From: Hofstenia miamia
Lineage: Eukaryota > Xenacoelomorpha > Acoela
Length of the DNA stretch: 64,000 nucleotides
Direction: 5' to 3'
NCBI GenBank assembly: GCA_004352715.1
Contig: SCFE01000102.1
Coordinates: 1,583,332 to 1,647,331 of the forward strand
The notes under the pieces were generated by a model. The model was not told where the DNA came from. It saw only the letters and a list, made by a program, of their open reading frames with translations, and ran no database searches. The position numbers and the translations under genes were made by a program. Numbering within the stretch: position 1 is the first letter of the stretch; each line of letters starts with the position of its first letter. Positions 48,429-60,439 of this stretch are shown piece by piece.

Positions 48429-49697
48429 TTATCCTTTTATAACTTTTTGTTGTTTATCAATATAGACTTTAGAATTGGTTTTCCCCAAAATGATAACTTC
48501 CATCAATTTGGTTAGTGTGTTTTTAAAATCCAGTGTTAAATGTATATTCACACTGCTCAATTCAGGATTCAAAACCTCATTGTTGGCCTCTGCAATGCTA
48601 GTCAGATAAAAAACCATAATAGCATGTTTGCTATATTGCATGTATGGTATTCCACTGCCAACATTATTTACCCCCAGAGCCTTTATTGATTGATAATATG
48701 CCTGTGCATAGTTGTCATCCCTAACTAACAGGGGGCTGTATGCTATATTTGATCCTCCATGGGTTATTGTAACTTGACGGAGTCCTCTAAATTTATATGA
48801 AAATGGATTTGTAAGCATTGTCCCTGTAAACTAATGATTTTGAACAATTGCCAAGGCAATTCTTCTAATGGGTTCATTGGAAAAAATATTTTCTCTAGTA
48901 AGTGTGTTTTGACCCACTGGAATTATAAATAGCATTTTTTCAATTGCCAAATGTACACTTTCTGTGACTCTGAGCTTTCTTAGAGTTAGGAAGGCACCCA
49001 TAATTTGCGTTTTGTAATCAGCTTTATCATCTGCAATTAGGGAAAAATCGTCTTGTGATCTTATAAGCTTTAGCTGAATATCAACACCAGGTATTAGTAA
49101 TTTTTCACATTGAAAAAAATCAATCACAAGAGGGCTGTAGAAACTTGCCACCTGGCTTTCCATGGTTAGTGCTCTACATCTATACTGACCATCTTTTTCA
49201 TCACCTTCTTTTATCAGTTTATCAGGGTGTTTCTCATAATAATACCCACTTGATGTTAGTATTGAAGTCTTGTTGGCTGCACTTTCTGATAGTTCATTAG
49301 TAATCATAACCATATGTGGCCATACTGCATCACCCATGTGTAATAATACACCATTTGCATATAAACTATAATCACTAAACAATGAATGTAAGGCGTTATT
49401 TGTTAAACAAACTTGATCTTGTTTTGTATCATCTGCATCATCCCAAACTAGGTTCTTGCCATCACTTTTGTGTACAATTTTCACTGATAAACCAAGATGT
49501 ATACTTTGCAAATCAATGTATTCATTTTGCTCCAACCCAAAATTAAATTCAATGAGCAGTCCATTCAAACAAGAAGTTGGGAAATATTCCTGTGTACTAC
49601 CTCCATTAAAGTTTACCAGCACCTTATCAAATTCAAAAATATCCAAGCAAGAATGAGTGAACGTGGTCATGACAGGTACCAAACTAATATCAAGCAT
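48429..49697 (-). pseudogene. Polinton major capsid protein (double jelly roll), one stop
   Basis: The ATG at 49697 is the natural start (MLDISLVPV), 14 nt after the stop of the pX-like gene. The protein is about 422 residues and in frame throughout, except for a single TAG at 48831-48833 (codon 289). Conserved capsid patterns seen are an N-terminal VEY-type strand (TQEYFPTS), NALHSLFSDYSLYANG at 101-116, VIDFFQCEKLLIPGVDIQLK at 191-210 followed by LIRSQDDF, and IRRIALAIVQN just before the stop. After it, NPFSYKF with RQVTI resembles the start of the last strands. This is the hexon-like, F54H12.2-type family that forms the capsid shell. Confidence 0.85.
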
Positions 49698-49713
49698 CAA
49701 TGTGTACAGCTAT

Positions 49714-50186
49714 TTATACCAAATTCTTAAAAATGTCAGTTTTCTTTATGATGGGTTTCTTTTTCACTATGTGTGGACTACGTTTATGTTGTTTTTTTGC
49801 AATGGAAACTGTTAATTGCTTAATTCCGTGTTTTGTTTTAATTGTTTTTGTTATCCTCCCTGGCTCAGAGAACCCATTGCTGGTTTGTTCTCAATTCTTA
49901 TGTTGTTTATTAAATTGATTCCTGACTGTGTTTTTCACCACATTGGCAATTCTTTGTTTTAAAACCTTTTTCACATTTTTGCCAGAGACTATGTTGTTTA
50001 AACCCAAACTTGATTCATCTAAAATCTCTTTACCAATATTGCTTAATACATTTTTCAAGGGTGGAATCATTTTCAATGCTAGTTGTATGGCAATAAGCCC
50101 AAGTGTGGTAATTACTCCAAAACATTTTGATGAGTTATTGCTGTAGGGTTTCTACCACTTGTTTGCTCACTATAATATCGCTCCAT
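49714..50186 (-). pseudogene. pX/pVI-like small basic virion protein, frameshifted
   Basis: The gene starts at ATG 50186 with MERYYSEQTSGRNP, changes frame twice and ends at TAA 49714-49716. The middle piece (50076-49891) has KMIPPLKNVLSNIGKEILD and SGKNVKKVLKQRIANVVK, the amphipathic, Lys-rich pattern of the adenovirus pVI/pX-type proteins of Polintons. The last piece is very basic (KKQHKRSPHIVKKKPIIKK). Such proteins line the inside of the capsid and disturb membranes. It lies directly upstream of the capsid gene. Frameshifts fall between about 50076 and 50140, and near 49895. Confidence 0.7.
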
Positions 50187-50240
50187 ACTGAATGATTGAA
50201 CAATGACATGTATAAGTTATTTATACTATTCTATTCTTGT

Positions 50241-50473
50241 CTATGCATGCTTCCTAATTACTCTAGTCAATTCCTGTTGGTAGAATTTTCCATTAATTAT
50301 TTCACTATCAGCATCACTACTATTCAACTTTAATTCATTTGTAATGGGGATCGTGGAAAACACTTTGTTTATTTTGAAAAAACCTCCCTTTGAAATTGTG
50401 GTGAGTAGCATTTTTGAAATGTGTAATCAGAGATTAAAATTCTTACCAGATCACCAAGGCAAAACAATGGTGG
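50241..50473 (-). pseudogene. Integrase C-terminal domain, frameshifted
   Basis: Continuing after the stop at 50474, two minus-strand frames contain GDLVRILISDYTFQKCYSP, then INGKFYQQELTRV ending at TAG 50241-50243. This is the SH3/chromo-like tail that follows the catalytic core in Polinton integrases. At least two frame changes separate it from the core part at 50474-50790. Confidence 0.65.
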
Positions 50474-51367
50474 TCAGTAATGCTTATTACTAACAGTCAT
50501 TAGTTTTCCAATTAGGTGTGGTACATGTTTTTTTCTTACAGAATTTGGAGACATGCCTATTGTATGATTAACTTTGGAATTTAAGACAACAACAATTTGT
50601 TGAAGTTTATCTATATATTTATAACCCCCGCTAAAATGTAGATACTTGAATAGAATTTCTTTCAAACTCCTTATCAATATTTCTGCACACACTGCTTTCA
50701 TATTTGAATTTGTGCTATACACTGTTATATTTTTTCTATTGCAGAAATTGTTAAACACTCCTTTAAATTCTATTCCCCTATTAACCCAAATCTTTTTCAT
50801 TGCAAGACATAATTTGTTTGGAATGTCCTGAGTGAAAATTATAAACAAATAACAATATGGTTTGCTAACAGCCTTTTTATATGCAGTCAACAATTCACAC
50901 ATGATTCCCATCTGAGTTCCTAAAATTTTAATCTGTGCTCTGTTACACACAGAATTAAACAAAAAAATTAGACTTGAGTAACATCCCTTTGAAAAAACCA
51001 AATGGGTGATTAACACAATATCACAATTTAGGTGCCTTCCAGCTATAACAAGGTTAGCAAATGCCTCTGATTGTAGCAGAGTTTTGCCCATATCATCAAA
51101 TATTATTAACAAATTTTGAATGCTGTTTTCACCTAGTAAACTTTCTGAAAATTCCTTGAAAAATTCCTCACACTTCATTTTTGCTTTAAATTTGCTATAA
51201 ATATTTCTTTGGAAGTGACAGTAAAAAATTATTGCTTTCAAATATCTATCAAAATAATCTTTATCAATTAATTTCCTGAGTAAGCTTGTTTTTCCCGAAT
51301 TTGATGGACCACTGAATATTAAAAACGTCTGAGTGTTTTGCTAAGGAAAAACATTGAACATGAGCAT
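50474..51367 (-). pseudogene. Packaging ATPase joined in frame to integrase C-half
   Basis: From ATG 51367 the frame has one TAG at 51341-51343 and then is open to 50474. Residues 19-26 are the Walker A GPSNSGKT, and residues 86-94 the Walker B LLIIFDDMG. IVLITHLVFSKGCYSS and RAQIKILGTQMG follow, all of the FtsK/HerA-type genome-packaging ATPase of Polintons. At about residue 185 (near 50800) the sequence changes without a frame break to retroviral-type integrase: IWVNRGIEF (second catalytic Asp replaced by Asn), NITVYSTNSNMKAVCAE with the catalytic Glu, and VNHTIGMSP. The ATPase end and the integrase first half are deleted. Confidence 0.8.
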
Positions 51368-51944
51368 GGTTTTTTTATAATGAGAATAGTAAAAAGTTTA
51401 CATTAACTTATATATTTTAAAAAAAACAAACACCTAGTTTCAAATTATTCACAGTTCTTCTCAATATTATATATTGCATGTACTAAATCAGTTTTAACAT
51501 ATGCTCTACTAATGTATTTTTCTCAAGTGTTTTATTAGTAAAAAGAAATTATTTTTCATGTATGCACTTGCTTTATTTTTATGTCAGTGTGCATGAACCT
51601 CTATGTTTTTACAAATATTTTATAAGTGGAATTAATTATTTTTAGCAGATGGGATTAATGTGGCATATTCTATTTGAGAAATGGAGAGTCAACTTCTTGT
51701 ACATTAGAGAGTTTTTGATGAGTGGAATTAGCTTTGTGTGTTACTTTGCATCTAGTGTAAAAGACCAGTGCAAATTATTGACTAAGTATCACTTAACACG
51801 TCAGAGATTGAATGCCTCAGTAATGGCTTTTTCAGCAGGTGCTAATAGGTTTTGGATTGAAATTGTGGGAAGGCAATGTTTTAGGAGAAGGGAATGAGAT
51901 GAGTAATTACCTCGATGTTTTGAAGACAGATTTCACGTCATGTG

Positions 51945-54384
51945 GTTGAATAAAATGAATTTAAATTCAGAATGTAAGATGAATGATATGGGCTCTTGTT
52001 AAAAGATAGGCTTGATGTTTTGAAGACAGTTTTCAATTTTGGAGCAAATTTGGGTAACAATTACATAAACAAAAAGAACTTGGTACATAAATTAAATTTA
52101 TTGTTTTATTGTTTTGCTGAAATAATTTATTTCCCAGAGTACATGTTTTTTTGAAATAAAGGAATTTTTGCATTGATTGTTTATCTGATTATATTCATTT
52201 TATCTCTTTACTTTGTGCAGGTTTAAACTAAATTATATATGCGCTTTTTGATTAAAACAAAGTACGAATGTTTAATTATTAAAACTCAAATTGATTTAAT
52301 TGCTTTTGTTTCATTACTACAATTGACTTACTGGAATTATTTTGACATAATAATTTTTTAACTAGTGCTGCAAATTACAAACTTAAATTGATTATAGACG
52401 TTTTGCTATTGAATTTAACATGTCTCCCACTATATGCATTTTCAAGTTTATACATTTAGAACAAGAGCAGTGCATATCATGGAATTGTGTGATACATAAC
52501 AATGGAAGAGTTGAACACTGTGTGACGCATACAATCACATAAACAAGACATAATAATAAAAAAAATTGAACAATGGTGTGTAAGTCAAGAAAAGATACAT
52601 CATTCATCAAATGTGTACAATAAAAAAAAACATGCAACCAAAAAGAAGTGTAAAAGAAAAGATTGTCAAGTAAAAGCTAATATATAATAATTTTGTACAT
52701 AGTGTGTGTATGAATTATATAAATAACATTTTGGATGCATAATATTTAGGAAAACAAAATTTGGTTTTATACATAACCCATGTTTTATTCTTTCTGAAAA
52801 AGTAGGTTGGTTTTATTATGTATTACACATTTAAGTATAGCAAATACTTTCCCTGTTTTGTGAAAAATGAATTAAACATATGGAATTTTTTACAATGAAA
52901 TATCAATGTATTTGAAATAAACATTGTATGTAGCAATGGTTAACCAATTGAATTATGTAGTGCATAGCAAATATTTTTCCCTGATTTGTGAAAAATGAAT
53001 TAAATGCATAGAATTTTAAAACAAAATGTAGACTTTTTTGTAAGTTTTCCCAAAAAAACAAGATAAACATTGTACATGTAAGCTTTTTGAAATTATGGAA
53101 AAGATGATAAGCATGGTTTGTCATTGCGTTGTGTAGTNNNNNNNNNNNNNNNNNNNNNNNNNNNNNNNNNNNNNNNNNNNNNNNNNNNNNNNNNNNNNNN
53201 NNNNNNNNNNNNNNNNNNNNNNNNNNNNNNNNNNNNNNNNNNNNNNNNNNNNGTCATAGTGGTTTGACATTGCATTGTGTAGTCTTTACATGTAATTGAA
53301 AAAACATGGAAAATTTAATATTAACAGATGTGTATGTGTGTGTATCTGACAAAGTGTTGTAAAATTAGCCAACAATGCATAATCACAAATGTGATGTAAT
53401 GTATGCAAGCAAGTGTAATGTGTTGATATAGCCATGTATATTAACAAACAATAAATTAGTCATTATATCAAAACAGTGTATACTAAATTGACCCAACATA
53501 TAAATGAATCACCACAAAAATCAATTAAAAAATTGACATGAATCAATTAGCAGTTGTCAAAAAAACACTAGCAAGCTGTTAACAAAACCTATGAGTCATT
53601 AATTAAATCATCTTCGCCAGTATTCACAGTCTGTCACATGACATGTGACGTCATGAGCTCTTGACCAATCAGAAGCTGAGTTAGTGATCTCTCGTCTTGG
53701 CCTCTTTTACTACTAACATCTTCAAACAGTTTGTTTGCTTAGAAACAAAATGTTCTTTTTGTAAATGAAATAATGCATTTTGAAAAACAAAATGTAGACT
53801 TTTTTGTAAGTTCCTGAAAAACAAGATAAGCATTGTATGTGTAAGCTTTTTGAAATTATTGAATGTATGTGTAAGCTTTTTGAAATTATTGAAAACATGA
53901 TAAGCATCATAGTGGTTTGACATTGCATTGTGTAGTCTTTACGTGTAATTGAAAAACATGGAAAATTAGTCTTTAATATTAACAAATGAGTATGTCTGCA
54001 TATCCCACAAAATGTGAAATTAGCCAACAATGCATAATCACAAATGCAATGTAATGTATGCAAGTGAGTGTAACGTGTGATATAGCCAAGCATATTAACA
54101 AAAAAACATTAGCCATATAAATTAGTCATTATATCAAAACAGTGTAAACTAAATTAGCCCCAACATGTGTATGAATCACCATGAAAATCAATTAAAAAGT
54201 GTCACAAATCAATTAGCAGTTGTCAAAAATACATTAGTGATTATAATGTCAAGTATGTAACGTCACTGAAAATCTATTAGCAAGCTGTCAGAAACATTTG
54301 TCAAGTAGAATGACTCACTAATTAACATTTGCAAACACTCCCTTGATATTGGTGAATCAATCCTGGTCAAAATATCAGTTTGTG
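51945..54384 (-). repeat. Right terminal inverted repeat
   Basis: About 2.4 kb matching the left repeats in reverse complement. It contains a 115-N gap (53138-53252) and an internal direct duplication: 53253-53600 and 53900-54230 share the TATCAAAACAGTGTA...AATCAATTAGCAGTTGTC region with differences. Confidence 0.85.
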
Positions 54385-56870
54385 ACCTCAAGTCTCCCTT
54401 TCCATTACTAAATGAATCATTGAATTACTTCATACTTTGTGTAATATCCTCTACCAGGTATTATCACTGTTTATCTACTGTTACTGTATAATGTTAGCTG
54501 TGTTATTGCGGGTAAGGATTTACTTGTTATTACTCCTTGAAATGGTTTCTTCTGTTAACCTGTGTAACCTTGAATTAACTGTTCACTAGGTGACGAAGCC
54601 ATGCGGTAATCCCTGCAACAATCTTCTGATGGGCATCTGCCCAAAGTGGATCTCCACATCCAGTTTCACCATTCCATCCAATGGTTGAGTGCCACTTCTC
54701 AGCTCAATCAATATAGCTTATGTGTATCCTACTTTAGCTCAGTGCTTACTCAAGACATGACACAATTCAACTTAAACTCTATTGTGTGAAAGTGTTATAT
54801 TGATTTGCAACCTGAATTGTTACTAGTTGTTCATTAAATATTACATGTAGCCATTACTAAAATATATTGGCTTATTTAAATATATTCTGTTTGAACAACT
54901 TCCTAACCTACATTTATAANNNNNNGTCATTTATGGGTCATCAATTTGGATCTAAAATAGTATTAATATAACTCCTAGGTTTTGGTCATCTGACCATTTG
55001 CTGACAATTAATTATTTAATACATCTAGAAATGAAATGCTAGTTGGCTAATCAAGAGAAAAACCCCTATACCTAACATATGTGCACTTTCATGATCTGGC
55101 ACAGAGGCCCTAGAATCATTCCCTGTGATGTATCCAGACCACTACTAAACACTGCTTGATTAGCTCCACATTGTATTAAATAAGCAAACCATTAAATTGA
55201 AACTAAATAAGAATTCCAAATAAAATTCTTTATCAAACTCTTACACTGGTTTTCAATCTAATTATAGTATTTCCAAAAGAAGTACCTGTTGATTCTAATT
55301 TAAATTTCTGCCAAGAGGGCGGCTGAAAATAATAAAATTGTCAGTTAGTCAAAAGTATTTTTATCAACAGACACAAATATCTCTTTTTTGACACATGTTG
55401 TTTCTTATTTGCATATTACAAATAAATCTGAAATAACACTAAATGATTTGATTACAATATTTTTTAATCAACTTCTCTTTGATCTTAATCTCTTTTCTCA
55501 ATGTTTGCAGCTTATTTGAGATTTTATTTGGATGATGCTACATTTGCAACCAGACAGCTGCTTATTAAATATCACTTTAGCCATTACTGAAAATTATTGG
55601 CTTTCATTTAGGTAGCTAATATAATAGATAAACACTTGCAGCTTCCTAAATTACATTTAAATAATGATACATGCTCAGTCTATTTATCAGTCTAATTATA
55701 GGTCACCTATGTAGNCTAACATATGTGCACTTTCATGATCTGGCACAGAGACCCTAGAATCATTCCCTGTGATGTATCCAGACCACTACTAAACACTGCT
55801 TGATTAGCTCAACATCGTATTAAATAAGCAAACCATTAAATTGAAACAAAAAAAGAATTCCAAATAAAATTCTTTATCAAACTCTTTCAATGGTTTTCAA
55901 TCTATTTATAGTAATTCCAAAAGAAGTACCTGTCGATTCAAATTTAAACTTTCTGCCAAGATGGCGGCTGAAAATAATGTAAGCATCATTTAGTCAAAAG
56001 GTTTTTTTATCGACAGACACAAATATCTTTTTTTTGACACATGTTGTTTCTTAGTTGCATATTACAAATAAATCTGAAATAACACTAATTGATTTGATTA
56101 CAATATTTTTTAATCAACTTCTCTTCAAACTTAATCTCTTTTCTCAATGTTTGCAGCTTATTTTAAATTTTGTTTGGATGATGCTAAAATATTATTAAAG
56201 ACTTATTTATACAAGTAATAAATATGAAAATATGCAATTCTTACAATTGTTTTTTTCAGTACAAATAAAGATATTTAAAAATTTGGCCTGAATTATATAG
56301 GAATATATTCATTGCAATGCTCAGGTAGCTTTTCGCATTTAGCAATAAAAAGGAAATTTTGCTCAACATAGTATGACTTCAATTCAGTAATGACTTAAAT
56401 AACATAGGACTCAGGTGTTTTTGAGATAAATGATATATATAAAAATGGTTGGAATGATTGCTATTATTAAGTATTTCTACATTCTTATAATCGTCAATGA
56501 CAATGTTATTGTCAATATACCAGGTATTGCAGGGTTCAGGTCATCTCAAAATCTTGAATTTGTCAAATGATCAAATGCAGCAAGTATATTAGTGTTGCTA
56601 TCATAATGAGCTCTTCTTAAAAGCAATTTCCATAATCTGGATCATGTGGTAATGAAAATTTTGGACAACCCTTAAGCATTTTTTTGCAGTGGTTTGCAAT
56701 GTACACTTCTACCATTCATACTGTGCTTGACAACAGTAAACTAATTATGATGTGTTTTACAAAGTTGTTTTTCCCCAATTACAGTGTGCAGAAATGAATT
56801 ATTCTAACAGCATTTAAATGAAAATAGATGTGCATAAACTTCAAAACAATTTAATATGCTTTACATAATA
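54385..56870. other. No gene recognised; diverged direct repeat
   Basis: Flank of the Polinton. It has a 6-N gap (54920-54925) and a duplication around the lone N at 55715: 55074-55545 and 55716-56187 match with several percent difference. No coding motif. Confidence 0.5.
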
Positions 56871-57007
56871 TATTAGTTATCAGTAAAATTGAAATTGCCA
56901 ACCAGTGGAGTCCTTGAAACAAGGCTTACTGTGAGATATACACAATATGGCGGTGCATTTACTAGACCATGGACATATAAATACCATAACATTTGAGATA
57001 TTGACCA

Positions 57008-57175
57008 TGAATATATATATATATATATATATATATANNNNNNNNNNNNNNNNNNNNNNNNNNNNNNNNNNNNNNNNNNNNNNNNNNNNNNNNNNNNNNN
57101 NNNNNNNNNNNNNNNNNNNNNNNNNNNNNNNNNNNNNNNNNNNNNNNNNNNNNNNNNNNNNNNNATATATATATA
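57008..57175. repeat. (TA)n microsatellite with 127-N gap
   Basis: TA runs on both sides of an N gap at 57038-57164. Confidence 0.9.
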
Positions 57176-57859
57176 AAAATAGAATTTCGTACAATGATGA
57201 GATACGCTTTAATCCAGAATGCGCTTAACACTAAAATGCCTGAGAGATTAAATTTGACCACTTTGCCTATTTTAAAACATTTGTAAAACCCAATTTAGTT
57301 ATAATTTAAATAAAGCTTATTTGATTTTCCTGATACTTTTATTGCATTTGCTTTGTTTTCACAACTTTTCTTTAATGGGGTCGACTCTGACCTCTACAAG
57401 AATTAACGTATAAAATTTTCAGATATTCTATTGTTAAGCTATAATCTGCTTTCTTATATGACGTCGAGCCACTGTTGGAAGTGTCTTGCCAGTTGGATTA
57501 GCTAACAGCACAACTTTCATTTTGAAGAAGTATTTTGATTGAAGCCATTTGACAGTTAGAATATTGCTGTTGACCAATTTCAAATTCTTTTCTGTAATGA
57601 TTAAGTTCATCGCTTTTAATCATGTCTCTTTCTAAAATATATATTATGAGATTTGTGACAAATTGTGATTTGAATATTCGGCACGTGATTGTATACCTCA
57701 TTGCAAAAAATGGCCACTGGAAAATAGTATATTAACAATTTGCGTAAATAAATATGAAAAGAAAATTCAGTGAAACAAAGGTAAATGAACATACTACATA
57801 CAGGTAATTCAGTTTTCCACTAGAGCTCCTTTTTTCTATGCAGCACTCCAAATGCCTAG

Positions 57860-58938
57860 AAATTGAAAACATCAAATTTCTTATTACTTCTTGGGTTATC
57901 TCATGCTCCGCATTTTTTGACAAAATCAATTAATCCCAGTTTGGTTTTTGGCATTTTCTTCTTGTTTTTAAGTTTTCAAGATATACCAAACGTTCTCTAC
58001 TGGATTAATATTTGGGGAACTTGGTGCTCATTACAAAATTTGAATGAAATTTTCCTAAAAAACTCGCAAGTTTGCTTTGATGTGTGAGGAGTCACACCAC
58101 TCTGCTCTAAAATCCACCCATCTGAATAAACCAATTTAACATGGTCCAGGTCAAATTTCTTGACAGTCTGGCAGTATTTTTACAGTTGGATTCCATTGTT
58201 CTAAAATGAAGAGGTAAAAACTTCGATATGAAAAAGCACCCCAAATCATGATTGGGGAGAAAATTGTGGAAATAGCCTTTGCACTTTTTTTCCATCACAT
58301 ACTCCTTAAAGCCACCTTATTCCAATAGAGCTGTATCACACAAGCGTCAGAAAGACATCCTCAAATGGATAGCTTTTTCAGCAGGAAGTGAACTCCAAAT
58401 ATTTGTGCTTGTGGTTTTTGGTAATTGGAGGGACAATTTTCCCAGTACTTTAATAATGCCAGCAGTGTTTAGTTTCCTGTATACAGTTAACTGGTCAACC
58501 TGGATCCCTGTTTTCTAAACAAAAATTTCTCTAACCTCTTGTTGAAAATGCTTTAGTTTTCAAGGCAAATTGCTTAAGACGTTTTTTCTCATTTCCATTG
58601 ATTTTTAGGGGTCGGCCACTTCCGCCCTTTCTTTTTAACATTCCACCTTTTTCCAACTTTTTAATATTCCTACGAAAAGTTCGGTATGTGCTTGTACAGA
58701 AATTCAGGGGTTCATTGCGGTTGTGTGAGGCAAAACTAACTGTTGACAGGTGCTTGACAGGTAGTTGTATTGCATGGGATATCAATTGAATATGGGGATG
58801 TTTGTCTACAATTTTTGTTCTGAGAAATTTTTGGCTAAATGCCTTGTTAAAGGAATTACTAGTGTTTAAAAATCTACTGGCCACGGCTATTTTTTTGCAA
58901 TAATGTATGTTACATAATAATTTGTAAAAGAACTCCAA
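57860..58938 (-). pseudogene. Tc1/mariner-like transposase, dead
   Basis: The N-terminal open piece (58938-58531) carries a helix-turn-helix with RTFRRNIKKLEKGG, and MLKRKGGSGRPLKI, the AT-hook-like GRP motif of Tc1 DNA-binding domains. Downstream pieces in other frames show GWILEQSGVTPHTS, where the family has a catalytic Asp in place of the Ser, and SPNINPVENVWYILK, where the third acidic residue's Ser-Pro-Asp is now Ser-Pro-Asn. Many stops and frame changes occur. Terminal inverted repeats were not located. It is a cut-and-paste transposon relic. Confidence 0.75.
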
Positions 58939-59064
58939 TAAGTAAATTTAAATATAAGTCAAAGCCCTTTTTCAATGTTTTCTAAAGAACACAAGAACAA
59001 TAATAATCTTTCAATTACTATTTATAATTAAGGTATTTTTCATTAAGTTAAAACAATACAATGT

Positions 59065-59525
59065 GTGTTCTATCTGTAGACTACCAACATGTGCTTTTTT
59101 ATTATATACAGACGCACATTTAGGATTTTTAAAACAGATGAGAGGGGGAGGCAGACACCCATTTTACAGAAAATAATTGTAAACAAAAAAGTAAGTCCAA
59201 AGAATCTCAAAAACATTTGAGACTGTCATAAGACTGCTTTAGGACTGGCCTTGAAGACTTCCCATTCAAAATGGCTTAAGAATTCTTGTTCAAGTCAGAG
59301 ATAAAGAATCTTAGAATTGCTGACTGCCATCTTTCGTCAAAAATAGTAATGCTCTCCAATTTAGTGATTATTGGATTTGTAAAAATTGACACGTTTCATA
59401 TCTGCAGACTACAAGCATGTGCTTTTCTAGCTTAATTATATACAAAGGCACGCTTAGGATTTTCAAAATGGATGAGATGAGGCTGACATCCATTGCTACA
59501 GAAAAAAATTGAAAAAAAAAGTAAA
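59065..59525 (+). repeat. Direct repeat pair of about 130 bp
   Basis: 59065-59195 and 59388-59525 share ATCTGTAGACTAC/ATCTGCAGACTAC, CATGTGCTTTT, GGCACGCTTAGGATTTT-like and AAAACAGATGAGA/AAAATGGATGAGA blocks. They are diverged tandem-type copies, with no coding sense seen. Confidence 0.7.
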
Positions 59526-60439
59526 TTTACACAAAATGCAATCATATGCTTTTAGCAGTAAATAGATTGATGCATTAAATGAACTATTTTCAATTTTAAT
59601 TAAGTGGTTGCAACTGTTCAAAATATCCATAGATCTTAAAAAATGATTTTCAATTTCTTGCTTGTAAAGTATGTATTAACTTTAAAACCACAATAATAAT
59701 TTTAATATCACAAATAATGACGCATATTCTCACCTTTGTCTCTGATGCTGTATACTTTTGACAGATTATCATTTCAAGTACATAATATCAGTGGCAGTTT
59801 TAAGCTTCAAAACTCGAGGTCAACTGAGGATAAATTTATTATTGAAAAAAATTAGATTATGACAGCATGTTCTATTTTTGAATACAACATAACAGGGTAT
59901 ATGAAATTAACAAGAAAAGGTTCACAAATACACTTCAATGTCTCAGTAACTAAAAAAAATAAAGACCCTCTGAAATTTACATAATGTTGTGAAACCATGA
60001 AATTAGTTTGTTCATGCAAAAACTGATTTAGAATGCTTTGTCTAGCATGATTATTCACTTAGTAGTATAGCTATTTTAGCCAGACAAATGCTTCTCTTTA
60101 TTTCATTTTGTATGTTTTGTCTACATTCATTTAGTTCTCACAAAGTATCAGTTTGGAAAACTATAAAAAGTATAAAGAAAATAAAATTTTACAGAAGTTA
60201 CCAGCTACTGGAGAACAACGTGTATATAATACAGTGAAGCCCAACTATTGTTGGTTGTTTGCCAACAATGGCTTCTAAAATAAAGACTCCGTTGGGTAAA
60301 TTCACTCATATGAGCAACCTCACACAAACTCGGATAAATCTGATAGCCTCTCAACTAGCAAAATTGCAGATGTTTTAAAGTATGGTATATTACTAAGATA
60401 ATTGAGTTCATGATGTTAGAAAATCCCATTCAGACAGTC

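Larger units (their letters stand above)
41301..54384 (-). mobile_element. Polinton/Maverick transposon, degenerate
   Basis: Inverted homology starts with CACAAACTGA at 41301 and ends with its complement at 54375-54384, giving about 13 kb. Inside, the minus strand carries ATPase, integrase C-half, pX/pVI-like, major capsid, an unknown gene, adenain-like protease and two penton-like genes. That is the morphogenesis set of Polintons (also called adintovirus-like). DNA polymerase B is missing, as are the N-terminal half of integrase and the catalytic Cys of the protease. Stops and frameshifts in most genes show the copy is inactive. Target-site duplications could not be checked, because the left edge is next to a gap. 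Confidence 0.9.

Noticed and set aside
47543-51367. Alternative genetic code (TAG or TGA read as sense) in the Polinton
   Set aside because: Frameshifts and lost catalytic residues accompany the stops, and the neighbouring intact genes use the standard code, so decay is simpler.
60230-60260. TACAGTGAAGCCC at about 60230 as a Tc1/mariner terminal inverted repeat
   Set aside because: No matching inverted end was found in the neighbourhood.
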